Positions 36,758-48,479 are shown, counted from the first letter of the stretch. The stretch is DNA of 56,237 nt from Polysphondylium violaceum (GCA_000277445.1 AJWJ01000104.1:1-56237), one strand, 5' to 3'. Notes: generated by a model not told the origin, from the letters alone. Numbers and translations: made by a program.

Positions 36758-39092
36758 ATGTCTGAATACAATAGCAAATTATTATTTGGAACAGAGGTTA
36801 CTTTCCAAGATAGCGATTCAACATTTGTATGATCTTTTTTATTTATTCTTGATCACTTTTAAAACAAACCACACACACACACACAATCAAACTCACCCAC
36901 TCATTCCCGCACTTATTTTTTAGTATTTGTATTTATGTCTTTCATATTATATCTATCACATCAACAACAACTCTATTCTCTATCGCCCAATTCCCATCCC
37001 ACATTCAGACCAGACCTCATATGAGCCTGGGTTGAGCCAATGACTCCAAAAAAAAAAAAAAATTGAAAAAAAGAGGTTCTACCAACATCAGATGTTTTCA
37101 TGAAATCAACTCGGCAAAAACAAACAAGATATTTCTTTTAGTTTTTTTCTTTTTTGTGCAAAATTTAATTTTTTGTTGATATGCGTCCTGTAAGGTCAAA
37201 GAGTTGACCAAGATTTTTTTTATAAAAATTTTCATTTTTTTTTTTTTTGAGTGTGTTATTAATTGTGTTTGTTGCTCAATTAATCAAGAAAGATATCAAA
37301 CACACATACACACTTATATTTAACGAATAGATACATGTATTGACACAACAATCATAACAATAATAGGAATCATTTTCAAACGACTCTAGCAACCCATTCA
37401 ACGAGCCAGTACAACAACAACCAGCACCTGTTCAACAACAACAAGCACCAGCTCCACAACAACAACAACAACAACAACAATATAATTCAGATCCAGTTGT
37501 AGTAGTCCAACAAAAGATTAATCCACCATCACCACATAATAGTGTAAATTACTCAAACAATAGCAATAGTAGCAATAATATTAGTTATCCAAATCCAAAC
37601 GGTGTATCATCAAATAACAACAGCAACAGAGCCACACAAAATTATTCATCATCATTTCAACCAACTTTTCAACCAACTTTTCAAGCACCATCAAGTACAT
37701 ACATTGGAAACTCTAGAACAAATATGGATATCTCTGTTACAGACCCAGTCATCATTGGTGAAGGCATAGGTGCCTATGTCGTTTACAAAGTAAATAGTAA
37801 AACTCAATTAAGAGATCAACCAGACTATGTTAAAGATAAAACTGTCACTCGTAGATATTCAGACTTTTTATGGTTGAGAAACTCTCTTAAAGACACAAAG
37901 AGAGGTATCATTATTCCACCTCTACCAGAGAAAGCTGTTTTAAGTATGTATAGTATTCATCGCTGTAGACACACACACACAATACTAATAAGAAATTAAT
38001 AAACACTATAGGTAATCGTAATAAAGAATTCCTTGAAGGTAGAAGAAGAGAATTAGAAAAGTTTTTAAATAGAATTGCTGAGAATGAAGGATTGGTTCAT
38101 GCCAATGAAGTTGGTATCTTTTTAGAAGGTACCGATGAACAATTGTCAGATGCAAAGAGAAGCAAAGGTGATTCACACAATTTAGATCAATCTACAGTTT
38201 CACCACCTCAACCAGAATCAAAGGGTATTGGTAAAATCACCTCTCTCTTTGGATCAGGTATCAATAGTATTAGTAATCTTGCAGCCAGTGGTGTACACTC
38301 TGTCAAGGAAATTGATGATTGGTTTGGTTATAAAAAGATTTATATTCTTCAATTGGATTCCTCACTTCGTCGTTTAGAAGAATCTGTTAGTATTGTTATT
38401 AAAAAGAGACGTGAATTGTCAAATGCATTGGGTGATTTTTGCACTGCTGGTCTTTCTTTCTCTAGTTGTGAAGCTCCTCAACGTCACGACGTTGCTAGTG
38501 GTTTCCAAAGACTCACTGAAGTAGAAGCCAATATTAGAAAAGGAATGGATGAATTAGTAAGTAGTATTATTAGTTTTAGTCGTAGTAGTAGTCAATATCT
38601 TTATTTAGTAGTACTAATATTTATAATAATTAGAATAATAATGAAGCTGGTTACTTTGAAGAAGGTATTAAAGATTATATTCGTGTGTTAAGTGCAGTTA
38701 AAGAATTGTTAAATGATCGTTTAGATGCACTTTTATCCATGCAAAATCAAGAGAGACTTGTTGCATCAAAGAAAGAGAAGTTTGAAAAAGTCAAAATGTC
38801 AAACAAGGCAGACGCAATGAGAAGAGAAGTTGATGATGCTTGTAGAAAACTCAATGATTTGAAAGTCGAGTATGATAATCTTTCTGCTTGTGCTAAAATT
38901 GAATTAACCAAATTTGATGAAAAGAGAGCCTATGAAATGAAGAGAATCTTGAATTTTGTCATTAGATTAAATTTGGATCATTTCCTCAAGTCCTCTGATT
39001 GTTGGAAAGAATTTCTCACTGAACAACATCAAAATGGTGATCCAAACTTTGACACCCATAACAAAGCAAGTTGGGGTTCGACTACTATTTAA
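36758..39092 (+). CDS. vps5: PX-BAR sorting nexin (SNX1/2, Vps5 type)
   Basis: Four exons (36758-36826, 37367-37943, 38012-38556, 38634-39092) join in frame to 549 residues. The first 140 residues are flexible, with Gln/Pro and Asn/Ser runs and an SNPFNEP motif. A PX domain follows (about 145-260): ISVTDPVIIGEGIGAYVVYK, then TRRYSDFLWLRNSL, which holds the phosphoinositide-binding RRY, and IIPPLPEK. A helical BAR-type region (about 330-540) runs from KEIDDWFGYKKIYILQLDSS to the end, including LNFVIRLNLDHF. Such proteins pair with Vps26/29/35 in retromer and tubulate endosomes to recycle cargo. The first intron is unusually long (540 nt). A SNX4-like assignment is less likely because of the N-terminal NPF region, but orthology rests on architecture. 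Confidence 0.85.
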
Positions 39093-39708
39093 ACCTTACT
39101 TCTAGAACACATTCACACAATTAAATTATCAACAAACAAACAACAACAACCAACCATAATCTTTATTATTAACAATAATAAATCATATAATATAATATAA
39201 CTAAAAAAGATATTCGTTTGAGACTATCTTTTTTTTATTTTTATTTTTATTTTTTTCTCAGAATAGCAACAAACAATTGTCGTTTATATTTGTGTTGAGA
39301 GTGGGGTGTGCGTGCGATGATATATAAAACAACGATATTTTATAATTTATTGATTTTTCCACACTATTTTTAAAAAAAAAGATCATGTGTATAGAACTTC
39401 ATCCCACTGTAGTGTTTGTGATACAAAAAAAAAAAAAAAAAATTGACAAAAAAATTAAAAAAAATTAAAAATTTAAAAAAAAAAAAAAAAATAAATGTTT
39501 GTCTTATCATTTCCAACAAGAGAGAAGAGAGATTCATCGGTTGACATAGTTTATATATTTAGCTAGATCATTTATTTTATTTCACACTTTTTATCTCTGT
39601 TTACTATATAACAACTCAATAACTATATAGACGATATATCAACAATACAACATCTGTTTAAACACATTCATATACAACAACAACAACAACTATAAATACA
39701 CAACAACA
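39093..39708. promoter_or_regulatory. Spacer between sorting nexin and SGF29 genes
   Basis: About 600 nt of A/T-run sequence with a GT-rich patch near 39295-39315. It holds the sorting-nexin 3' region and the SGF29 promoter and CAACAAC-rich leader. No gene is supported. Confidence 0.45.
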
Positions 39709-41222
39709 ATGACTGATGCACAACTATTATCTAGCTTTGGGAAATTAGAAAAGATTTTAAAAGAGACTGAAGTATATACTAAACTAATCAATCTCAATAA
39801 AGAAGGTGTTCATCATGCAAACTTGTACGATGACGATGAATGTATGTACCTCGTTTATCTATAGAATCAGCAACTACAACAGCAGCTTAAACACACAACA
39901 ACAAGATATATCGATCTCTATGTTATATTTATATCTATCCGTCATAACTATCTTTATATCTATGTTTTTCAATATCTCGTTTATTTTATTTTTTTTCGTA
40001 TGATATATAAAAGTGTTTAGAGTGTAAACAATCTCAACTAACATTTAGATCTCATTTCAAATAGTACTATTCCCTCTAGATGTAGGCAATGATATGTATG
40101 CAAAAACACTTAAAGTTTATTTAGAATCAAAGGCGTTTGTTGAGAGCATAGAAAAGTATGTATCAATATATATTCTCACACACCACTCCTCTTATATGGT
40201 CAAAACCAATACTATTACTGCTATCACCACCCACATCTCAATTTAAAAAATTTATTTTTATTTTTTTTTCAATTTTTTTTGCAATTTTTTCTCTTTAGTT
40301 TTGCTCACTGCGAAAAAAAAATCACACAATCCCCGAAAAGTTTTTTTTAAAAGTTTTTCTTTTTTTAGAAATATTTGTTTACTATTTTTTTTTTTTTTTT
40401 TTGGCTCAAGTATCAAATAATAAAGAAAAATGATCACTAATAGTAGTATTCATATTTAGATCTTTAAATAAATGTATTGATAAAATTGGAAAGAATGAAA
40501 AAGCTGCACCAGCAGTATCAAAATTTAACAACAATAATAATAATAACAGTAACAATAATAATAACAACTCTTCCAACTCTTCTTCTTCAAGCGATGAAGA
40601 ATCTAAAGTAGAAATTGGACAAAAGAGAAAATCTAAAAAACCAGCTACACCAAACTCTAAATTCAATAAGAGAGCCAAACAACCTCCACCAACAGACGAC
40701 TCTAGTAAAGATACAGATGTAAATAGCAACGATGATCACTCCTCACCCACCATAACAACACCAACCAAAGAAAAGGAGAGCAGTAGTGGCGGCTCCAAAG
40801 AACCAAAGGAAAAGGAAAAGGATCACAACTCGACCACCATTTCTTCGGGACAACAAGTTGCTGCCAAAGATTCCAAATCTTCACAATGGATTCTTGCAAA
40901 GGTAAATGGATTCAATCAAAAGACTCAGAAATACGAAGTCATTGACGAAGACGAAGACGAGCCAAAGAGATTCTCTGTTGCACCCAAAGATGTCATTCAA
41001 TTGCCCACTCTCTCCACCTTGCCACCAACCTTTGCCAACAATACCAAAGTATTGGCAATGTTTCCAGATACAACTGCCTTTTATCCTGCCGTTGTTGTTA
41101 GTGTAACTAAAACAAAGGGTAAACCAACCCACTATACTTTACACTTTGAAGATGATCAGGAAAATGGGCAAACTCCAAATAGACGTGTTTCTGCTCTTCA
41201 TGTAATCTCTTTTACAAAGTAA
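39709..41222 (+). CDS. sgf29: SAGA-associated factor 29 (tandem Tudor, SGF29)
   Basis: Three exons (39709-39841, 40065-40155, 40460-41222) join in frame to 328 residues. The N-terminal 90 residues are helical. A low-complexity Asn/Ser and basic KRKSKKPATP region follows. The last 135 residues match the SGF29 tandem Tudor domain: SQWILAKVNGFNQKTQKYEV, then IDEDEDEPKRFSV, KVLAMFPDTTAFYPAVV and YTLHFEDDQ. SGF29 is a SAGA (and in animals ATAC) coactivator subunit that reads H3K4me2/3 and directs Gcn5 acetylation. The aromatic and acidic residues of the methyl-lysine pocket (Tyr of FYPAVV, DD of FEDD) are present. Intron 2 is long (304 nt) and almost pure T-run. Confidence 0.92.
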
Positions 41223-41916
41223 TAGTAATAATAATAGTAGTTGTTATTTCTTTTTTTAAAAAGAATTATCAATTATACTCTTATACTTTGTAAAAAATAT
41301 TAATAATAGTAATAGTAGTCATAGTATCAATACAATACACAAATAACATTACCAAAATTCATTTTAATTTCTATATATAATAATAATAATAATACCTCAA
41401 CAACACATATAATACAGTACAAGATAAATCCTATCAATTAATCAAGAAAACTCACATCTACACACACCAATACCCTCACACCAGTTTTGTATATATCTTT
41501 ATTCAACCATCATCCACCATATATGACTGATTAGTTTTAGGAGAGAAAAAGAAAGGAAAAGCGCTATTTCTTTTGTATTATTTTCATTTTATCAACAAAC
41601 TCAAACACTATCGAATCTTATTTTATAGATTTACTAAATTTTGGTAATCTCACTCTCACTCATTGCCTTTGTACATTTTCTTTACACATCAAATAACATA
41701 AATCAATAAAAAAAATAGTTTAAAAAATTATATAGTGTATGTACTAGTAGTTATTGATGTTTTAAAGAGGATAAATATTGATAGCCCTGTTAAAGAAATT
41801 TGGTCAAAGAAATAAGTCGATCGACCCAAAGATTTAGTTTATAAAGAGGGTCTGGTTTTAATTAATTGATTCATTAAAAAAAGAGGTGATTAAAATTATA
41901 TCGTTTATTATATATT
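41223..41916. other. Convergent spacer between SGF29 and the paralogue trio
   Basis: About 690 nt with AATAAA-like signals on both strands (near 41705 on plus) and CA-rich patches. No coding frame is supported. It should carry the 3' ends of both flanking genes. Confidence 0.45.
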
Positions 41917-43209
41917 TTAATAGCATGATTTAACAGTTGCTTTGTTGATATGAATGTTTACATTTAATAATTGACCTGGTGCGGTAGCATCAGATGAGTC
42001 TAAAGTAACACTGATTGGAACATTGTCACCAGTAGAGGCAGCCACGGTTAATGGAGATGATTGCCATTTGGTGCCAACAGAGGAAAGGAATTTGCTTGGT
42101 AATTGAACGGTACCTTCAATGTATTGGCCTGCTTTTCCTTTTGAACGATCAAAAGCATAGGTGAAACCATGGGATACATTTGAACGAAGAGCTTGGATGG
42201 CAAATGAACTGTTTTCACTTTCGGGGTCTTTTTGGTAAACAAATACAGTGTATGGAACAGAAGCAGTGATATTATGATCACCAAATTGATTGAAAACGGG
42301 TGGAATAACTTTGCTCAACTTTTGAGTGTCAACGGCGAGTAAAGTTGGATCAGTGAGACCTGGATAGTGGGTACCATTTAATTTTTGAAGAGTAAATTGC
42401 CAGTGGCTAATGTTATCCCAGTTGAAAACAGCAACTCTGGTTCTTCCTTCTGGGGCATACAAAGCTCTGAGACCAACAAAAACAATGGTAAAAGTAAGAG
42501 ATTCAACAAGTTGTCCAACGGCATATTTTGGTACTTTAAAGTAGGTTCCTAAACCAACTTTTGAAGCATTTTCATTGAGACGAAGGGCAAATTGTGAAGC
42601 GTTGAAACCAAGTCCACCACGAACAAAGCTACCAAAAGTTTGAGCAACTGCCAAAGCAACAGATGAACGAACAGCAATTTGTGGTAAACCCAAAGAGATG
42701 GAGTGGGTACCAATAATATTGGTACTGTTTGAATAAATACCAAATTGGGTGGTGGCAACATATTTGGCATTTCCATCAATAATACCAGACATATTAAAAC
42801 TTGGGACAATTGGTTGAGTGTATGAATAAACAGCACCATTTTGGGACCAAGACATATAATATTGTACACCAGAGTTGTTTTCTACTTTAACCCAAGCAGA
42901 GTTTGGATATAAACTGATGTTATCATAAACTGGGGTAAGATCGTTATTGACCATATTCTCGAGTTGTTTAATTTGAGCAAAGTTGTTTGATTGATAAATA
43001 TTTTTAACTTGATTGCTAAAGGATAAAACTGGGGTTTTGCTTGGAATGGCTACATTGCCTTGGTTGTTGCAATTATCTCTTGGAATAGTAGCATGAATGT
43101 CACGGTATTGTCTAATTGTTTCACCAGCAGTACCAATGATTTTCAATGCACCAAAATGGGTTGGGATATGATCTGGGTGGTTAAAGATTAATTGTTGTGG
43201 AAGTACCAT
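41917..43209 (-). CDS. Tandem paralogue A, unknown function
   Basis: An intronless 430-residue protein, the first (in coordinate order) of three related genes in a row on the minus strand. It starts MVLPQQLIFNHPDHIP. Shared family landmarks are a QVKNIYQSNNF helix, the TTQFGIYSNSTNIIGTH block, a VFNWDNISHWQF element followed by PGL, the SHGFTYAFD segment and a C-terminus in NVNIHINKATVKSCY. It has no signal peptide, no long membrane helix and no low-complexity runs; the central QTFGSFVRGGLGFNASQF part is mildly hydrophobic. Beta-rich ends and an alpha-rich middle are suggested. I do not recognise the family. Strong clean codon use and lack of introns suggest good expression. Confidence 0.85.
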   Translation of the reverse strand: MVLPQQLIFNHPDHIPTHFGALKIIGTAGETIRQYRDIHATIPRDNCNNQGNVAIPSKTPVLSFSNQVKNIYQSNNFAQIKQLENMVNNDLTPVYDNISLYPNSAWVKVENNSGVQYYMSWSQNGAVYSYTQPIVPSFNMSGIIDGNAKYVATTQFGIYSNSTNIIGTHSISLGLPQIAVRSSVALAVAQTFGSFVRGGLGFNASQFALRLNENASKVGLGTYFKVPKYAVGQLVESLTFTIVFVGLRALYAPEGRTRVAVFNWDNISHWQFTLQKLNGTHYPGLTDPTLLAVDTQKLSKVIPPVFNQFGDHNITASVPYTVFVYQKDPESENSSFAIQALRSNVSHGFTYAFDRSKGKAGQYIEGTVQLPSKFLSSVGTKWQSSPLTVAASTGDNVPISVTLDSSDATAPGQLLNVNIHINKATVKSCY

Positions 43210-43682
43210 TGTTTATTTATATGTATTTGTTGCAAAATATATTTTAAAATATAGTTTTATTCTTTATCCATTTTTATAGAGGAGGTCCTGTTGTTGAGAT
43301 TACAAAAAAAAAAAAAAAAAAGAAAATACAAAAAAAAACACAAAGATATTTTCTTTTCTAAAAAGAAGTTTCAAAAATACACACAACACATAAATGTTTA
43401 TGATGATCACTATTATGTATTGTGATGTTAATTTAGATGAATTATTTTTTCGGGGCCTTCTGTGAAGTTTTTAAAAAAAAATGAAAAAAAATTTACAAAA
43501 AAATCAAATTCGCTGATTTATTTTTTCTTTTGCCCAACAAAGTCAAATTCTATTGGCCTTTTACTTTTTAAGCCCATTAACTATGAGGCGTAATATATTA
43601 AACAAATATAACTTTAATCCTTTCTTACAAAAAAGCGACATCAAGAGTATAGATTGAAATAAAGTTTAGATTTATTTTCCGT
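43210..43682. promoter_or_regulatory. Promoter region of tandem paralogue A
   Basis: About 470 nt between two members of the trio. Next to 43210 is the A/T-rich leader of paralogue A; an A-run lies at 43300-43320 and a TCGGGGCC patch near 43450. No gene is supported. Confidence 0.45.
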
Positions 43683-44957
43683 TTAAAGTAATGATTGTGG
43701 ATTTCCTTTGTTGATGTTAATAATGATATTAGGGTATTTCTCTTGAGTGTGATCAATAGTAGCAGTAACTGGAACAGAGTTTGTGGTAGAAACGGTTAAT
43801 TGATTTCTAACCCAATCAGTAGTTTTGGTATTTTGTAAGAAAACTTGTGGATCAATAAAAGCACCACTTAGATTTTGAACTGGACCGGTAGGGGGAACGC
43901 TGAAAGCATAGGTACAACCTTCAATAGGGTTAATTGCGCGACCAACTTGTAAAGCAACTTGGGTAATAGATGTACCATGACCATAGTAAAGATAGAGTGA
44001 ATAACCTACAGTGTTATCTGGTTTTACTAAACATTGTGGATAAAAAGCAGAACCATTAAAGGCAGCATATGTAATATAAACTTTCGATGGATCCTCTAAG
44101 CCTGCTGGATAGCTGGCATTTATGATAGCTTGAGTATTGATTGTCCATTGACTATATGTGTCCCAGTTAAAGATTTGGATTCTAGAAAAGTTAAACATAG
44201 TTGAATAAAATTGATCGGCAATAAAATTGCAAATAAAGTCAATATGTCCAGCAAGAGTACCTTCGGCTTCTTTTGGAGTGTAAAATTCGGCGGCAATATT
44301 CATTTGGTTGGCAGCTTGAGTAAGCAGGATTGCAAATTCATTAACTAAATACATAAATCTTGAGTTCATGAGTTTACCAACAGTTATAGCAATCATTAAA
44401 GCAGCGCTAACACCAGGGATGGCGCAAGTTAAACCAAATTTATAAGTATGGGTGCCACAGAGACCAGTAGATGCAGAGTAAACACCAAATTGAACAAGAG
44501 CAATATATTTAGCATTTGGATCAGTGTTATTGGCATAACTAGAAGCTGGAGTGATTGATAGTGGAAAAGAATAGATATAGCTACCATTATTATCCCATCT
44601 TATTACAAATTGGGTAGCATCTTCGTCCATAAAAGCGACCCATGATTTGAGATTTTCAGAACCTTTGTAAATTGGAGTTAAATCATCTGAGCATTGGTTT
44701 TCAAGGTTTTTAATTTCATTGAAATTATTGGTTTGGTAAATGTTTTTAACTCTGTTTGACATACCAAGTTTTGGGCCTCCATAGGCAACAGCTTGGGTTT
44801 GGATAGAGTTAAAGTTACAATGGGAGACATTTGAACCCGGGCTAGAATGTAGCTTTTTGTAATCATTGATTTGTTCACCAATGTTACCAATAATCTTGAT
44901 ATTCTTTATTGGGAGATCAGCTGGATTATTAAATACAAGTTGTTGTGGAAGAACCAT
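43683..44957 (-). CDS. Tandem paralogue B, unknown function
   Basis: An intronless 424-residue protein, middle member of the trio. It starts MVLPQQLVFNNPADLP, nearly identical to paralogue A at the very start but diverging after. It keeps the landmarks NRVKNIYQTNNFNEIKNLEN, VQFGVYSASTGLCGTH, IQIFNWDTYSQWTI with PAGL, and EGCTYAF. Its C-terminus (IININKGNPQSLL) lacks the final Tyr of the other two. The central helical part (AALMIAITVGKLMNSRFMY) has diverged most. It seems closer to A than to C at the N-terminus. Function unknown. Confidence 0.85.
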   Translation of the reverse strand: MVLPQQLVFNNPADLPIKNIKIIGNIGEQINDYKKLHSSPGSNVSHCNFNSIQTQAVAYGGPKLGMSNRVKNIYQTNNFNEIKNLENQCSDDLTPIYKGSENLKSWVAFMDEDATQFVIRWDNNGSYIYSFPLSITPASSYANNTDPNAKYIALVQFGVYSASTGLCGTHTYKFGLTCAIPGVSAALMIAITVGKLMNSRFMYLVNEFAILLTQAANQMNIAAEFYTPKEAEGTLAGHIDFICNFIADQFYSTMFNFSRIQIFNWDTYSQWTINTQAIINASYPAGLEDPSKVYITYAAFNGSAFYPQCLVKPDNTVGYSLYLYYGHGTSITQVALQVGRAINPIEGCTYAFSVPPTGPVQNLSGAFIDPQVFLQNTKTTDWVRNQLTVSTTNSVPVTATIDHTQEKYPNIIININKGNPQSLL

Positions 44958-45072
44958 TTTTATAATTCAAAAGCGTTCTAAGACTCTAACTAAATTTAAA
45001 AACTATTTTTTTAAAATTTGCCCGAAATGTTTTTTTTTGGGTGATCGACAATAGTTTATTCAAAATCGATGT

Positions 45073-46398
45073 TTAATAAAATGATTGAACAGACTTATTA
45101 TTGATATTTATAATAACATTGAAAAGATTGGTGAGTTGAGATTCCACAATATCCATTGAAGCACTGACTGGTGTTTGATGGTTTGTTGTAATAAGAGTAT
45201 TTAATGGACTTGATTGGAATTTACCAATTGAACAAGAGAGAAATTCTTGAGGGTCTAAAGGTCTGCCTTGAATAATTTGACCTGCTTTGCCTTGGTTTTG
45301 AGGTGGACGACTGTAAGCATAGGTGAAGCCTTGGGTGATGTCATTATCAAGAGTTACTCTTAAAGCAAAAGAGCTTGGAGTGGTGAGAGAGTCAACTTGA
45401 TAGACCAATGCTGAATAATAACATTTAACACTATCATATGGAAAAGTAGTAGTAACAATATCTCTAGTTGGTTGTTTGGTGAGTTTTGTATCTACAGAAC
45501 TTGTTCCTTGTTCAAATCCAGGGGATTTAGTATTTAACAAAGTTTGAGTCTTTAGTTTCCAATCATTATTTGTATCCCAGTTGAATACCTGGACTAATGT
45601 ACGACCATATGCTGGATCATATAATGAATTGGCAATAAAAACAAGGGCAAAGGTAAGACACTCGACATGACCAGTAAGAGCCCATTTTGGAGTGTAAAAG
45701 CTTAAAAAACCCAAACCCAAATCAGAAGCAGCTAGAGTGAGACGAGAAGCAAATTCATTGGCATCGAATCCAATGCCACCAACAAGAAAGTAGTTTAAAG
45801 TTTTGGCAATCATCATAGCAGCTGAAATGTGTGGGAATATTTGAGTAAGACCCAAATCATAAGAATGACAACCACCAAAATTCAAGTTGCTTGAGTGAAA
45901 ACCAAATTCTACATAGGCATGATATTTAGCATTGATATCACTTGATTTTACACCAAAGTAGGGTGACATAGCAGTGCATTTGGTATAGATAAAGCCAGAT
46001 TCTGAAAAAACCATGCAATATTGCTCACCACGTTGATCTTCAACGACCACCCAAGCTTTATCACCCAATTTACAAATAGAGTCATATAATGGCTTAATAT
46101 CAGAGTCTAGAGTTTGTTTGATGCCTTTGATGTTTTTGAAATTTGCATTTTTAAAAGAGTTTTCGGTTATCTTTTCCATAGATAATAATGGAGTTTTAAA
46201 AACAATTGCCTGAGTTTGATGGGTATTTAAAGCTGCTACACCATTACAAACCGGCACTCTAGGTGATGGAATTGTACTAGAATTAAGAGTTTTATATTTT
46301 CGAATATGATCAGCAAGATTACCACGAATTTTTAATTCACCAAATACCTTAGGAATATGACTTGGATGATTTAAAATTTCTTTTTTTGGAAATACCAT
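45073..46398 (-). CDS. Tandem paralogue C, unknown function
   Basis: An intronless 441-residue protein, the most upstream member of the trio, separated from paralogue B by only 115 nt. It starts MVFPKKEILNHPSHIPKVFG. Landmarks are VEFGFHSSNLNFGGCH, the GGIGFDANEFASRLTLAASDLGLGF-like centre matching paralogue A, VQVFNWDTNNDW with PGF, QGFTYAYSRPPQNQGKAG, and IININNKSVQSFY at the end. It shares NHPSHIP and the KAGQ(I/Y)I(Q/E)G segment with A more than with B. It carries extra cysteines. No targeting signal, catalytic motif or known domain was recognised. Confidence 0.85.
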   Translation of the reverse strand: MVFPKKEILNHPSHIPKVFGELKIRGNLADHIRKYKTLNSSTIPSPRVPVCNGVAALNTHQTQAIVFKTPLLSMEKITENSFKNANFKNIKGIKQTLDSDIKPLYDSICKLGDKAWVVVEDQRGEQYCMVFSESGFIYTKCTAMSPYFGVKSSDINAKYHAYVEFGFHSSNLNFGGCHSYDLGLTQIFPHISAAMMIAKTLNYFLVGGIGFDANEFASRLTLAASDLGLGFLSFYTPKWALTGHVECLTFALVFIANSLYDPAYGRTLVQVFNWDTNNDWKLKTQTLLNTKSPGFEQGTSSVDTKLTKQPTRDIVTTTFPYDSVKCYYSALVYQVDSLTTPSSFALRVTLDNDITQGFTYAYSRPPQNQGKAGQIIQGRPLDPQEFLSCSIGKFQSSPLNTLITTNHQTPVSASMDIVESQLTNLFNVIININNKSVQSFY

Positions 46399-47066
46399 TT
46401 TATTACTATTACTATTATCTATGCTATTATAGATATAAAATCACTCTGATTCAAACAACTATAAAAAGAGTGTGATGGGATTTTTTTTTTAGGTTATCAT
46501 CATCATGTCTTGAGGGTTTCTAGAGATATTTCATCATTTTCCCATTTACTGTGTTTTTAATGAAAATTTTTTTCAAATGTTGGGGCTTCGAAGAAGAGAT
46601 TAATTTTTTTGAATTGAATTCAATAATGTAAAAAAAAAATTTTCAATTATTTTGTTTGAGTTTTAGATTTATTCGGCACCTATAAAAGGAAAGTGTTTGA
46701 TTCACAAAGTTTTTTAGGTTCAGTGTTTGTGTGCACAATAATGATTCTTAAATGGTTTGCCAAACATAATGTCACAAGCTATTCAATGAAATGTGTGGGA
46801 CATATATGTACATAAAACATTATAAAAGAGTAAAAGTAAATTATCATTTGAGATGGTGGTGAAATAAAAAATTTATTTAGATATATTTTGTTTTTTGTAG
46901 ATTGAATGTAGAACTTCACATATTCCCCCACACACATTTTATGTATACAACAGGAAATGATTTATTATTATTATTATTATTTATATTAATATTAATATAC
47001 AACTTCACCACCACCAACACCACTTGGCTCGAATAACTATAACAACTAAAACATTTGTATATATAT
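46399..47066. promoter_or_regulatory. Divergent region between paralogue C and glutamate decarboxylase
   Basis: About 670 nt carrying both promoters. It is AT-rich with a CACCACC patch near 47005-47025 close to the decarboxylase start. No coding frame is supported. Confidence 0.45.
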
Positions 47067-48479
47067 ATGAGCTTCAATAAAAATAACATGTCATTACATT
47101 TTGTTGACCAAGAAAAAAATAAAAGTTGTTTTGATGTATATACTAAAAGAGCAACTCTACTTCCAATATCAAAGTATAAACTAGAAGATGAACCCCAGGA
47201 ATCAAAAGTCATTAGAAATCTCTTGATTGATGAATTGTTGCTAGACGGCAATGCAAAGCAAAATTTAGCCACTTTTTGTCAAACAGATTTGTCCGATGAA
47301 AGTATTCAAATATTGATGAATGCTTGTGTTCAAAAAAACCTTATAGACAAAGATGAGTACCCACAAATGGCCGAGATAGAGAAACGTTGTGTCAATATTA
47401 TTGGAAATCTCTGGAACTCGCCCGATTCCTCTACTGTTGGGTGTTCAACCACTGGTTCAAGTGAGGCTGCCATGTTGGGAGGATTGGCTTTGAAAAAGAA
47501 ATGGATCGAGAACCGAAAGAAACAAGGCAAACCAATAGATAAACCAAATTTAGTTACTGGTCCCGTTCAAGTTTGCTGGCACAAGTTTGCTCTCTACTTT
47601 GATATAGAGTTGCGAGAGGTGCCAATGGAAGAGAATCGTCTGTGTATGACACCTAAAGAGATGTTGGAATTGGTAGATGAAAACACCATTGGTGTCGTTC
47701 CAACTTTAGGCCTTACATTTACTCTCCAGTATGAAAACGTAAAGGCAATAGCAGAGGCCCTTGACAAATACGAAAAAGAAACAGGCATCTATATTCCCAT
47801 CCATGTTGATGCTGCCAGTGGTGGCTTTGTTGCTCCTTTTCTACAGCCAGACATTGTGTGGGACTTTAGACTCTCTCGAGTAAAGTCTATCAACGCTTCT
47901 GGCCATAAGTTTGGTCTAACACCATTGGGTTGTGGATGGGTGGTTTGGAACACCAAACAAGACTTGCATCCTGACCTCGTGTTTAATGTCAACTATTTGG
48001 GTGGCAATATGCCAACATTCTCTCTAAATTTCTCCAAGCCAGGTGGCCAAGTCGTTTGTCAATACTATAATTTCCTCAGACATGGTAGATCAGGCTTCAC
48101 TATCATTCATCAAACATGTGTAGATCATGGCATTTTTATTGGTGAAGAGGTGAAAAAGATTGGAATATTTGATCTAATCTACGACGGCCGAGGAGGGCTT
48201 CCAGGTGTCGTTTGGGTGTTGAAAAAAGATGCCAAAGTCGGATTCAATCTATTTGATCTCAGTGAACGTATGCGTAGTAGGGGTTGGCAAGTTGCAGCCT
48301 ATGCCCTTCCAAAAAATGCACAAAATATCGTTGTTCAACGTGTAGTTATACGTCACGGCTTCTCGCGTGACATGGCCCAAATGTTTATTGAAGACATTAA
48401 CCGTAGTATTGATTATTTTGCCAAACACCCAATGGTATCTGGTCTTACTCAATCTGAAGGTCAAACTTTTCATCACTAA
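47067..48479 (+). CDS. gad: Glutamate decarboxylase (GadB type)
   Basis: An intronless 470-residue PLP enzyme converting glutamate to GABA and CO2. It is strikingly like bacterial Gad[57 protein letters not shown] and the PLP lysine in [15 protein letters not shown] (Lys281, against Lys276 in E. coli). The ATG at 47067 was chosen; upstream in-frame codons lack another ATG. The C-terminus (TFHH) is short, without the calmodulin-binding tail of plant enzymes, and ends in His as bacterial GadB ends near His-Thr. GABA is a known dictyostelid signal in spore induction, so a developmental role is plausible. Bacterial-like sequence suggests an old lateral acquisition or ancestral retention; sequence alone does not decide. 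Confidence 0.95.
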   Translation: MSFNKNNMSLHFVDQEKNKSCFDVYTKRATLLPISKYKLEDEPQESKVIRNLLIDELLLDGNAKQNLATFCQTDLSDESIQILMNACVQKNLIDKDEYPQMAEIEKRCVNIIGNLWNSPDSSTVGCSTTGSSEAAMLGGLALKKKWIENRKKQGKPIDKPNLVTGPVQVCWHKFALYFDIELREVPMEENRLCMTPKEMLELVDENTIGVVPTLGLTFTLQYENVKAIAEALDKYEKETGIYIPIHVDAASGGFVAPFLQPDIVWDFRLSRVKSINASGHKFGLTPLGCGWVVWNTKQDLHPDLVFNVNYLGGNMPTFSLNFSKPGGQVVCQYYNFLRHGRSGFTIIHQTCVDHGIFIGEEVKKIGIFDLIYDGRGGLPGVVWVLKKDAKVGFNLFDLSERMRSRGWQVAAYALPKNAQNIVVQRVVIRHGFSRDMAQMFIEDINRSIDYFAKHPMVSGLTQSEGQTFHH

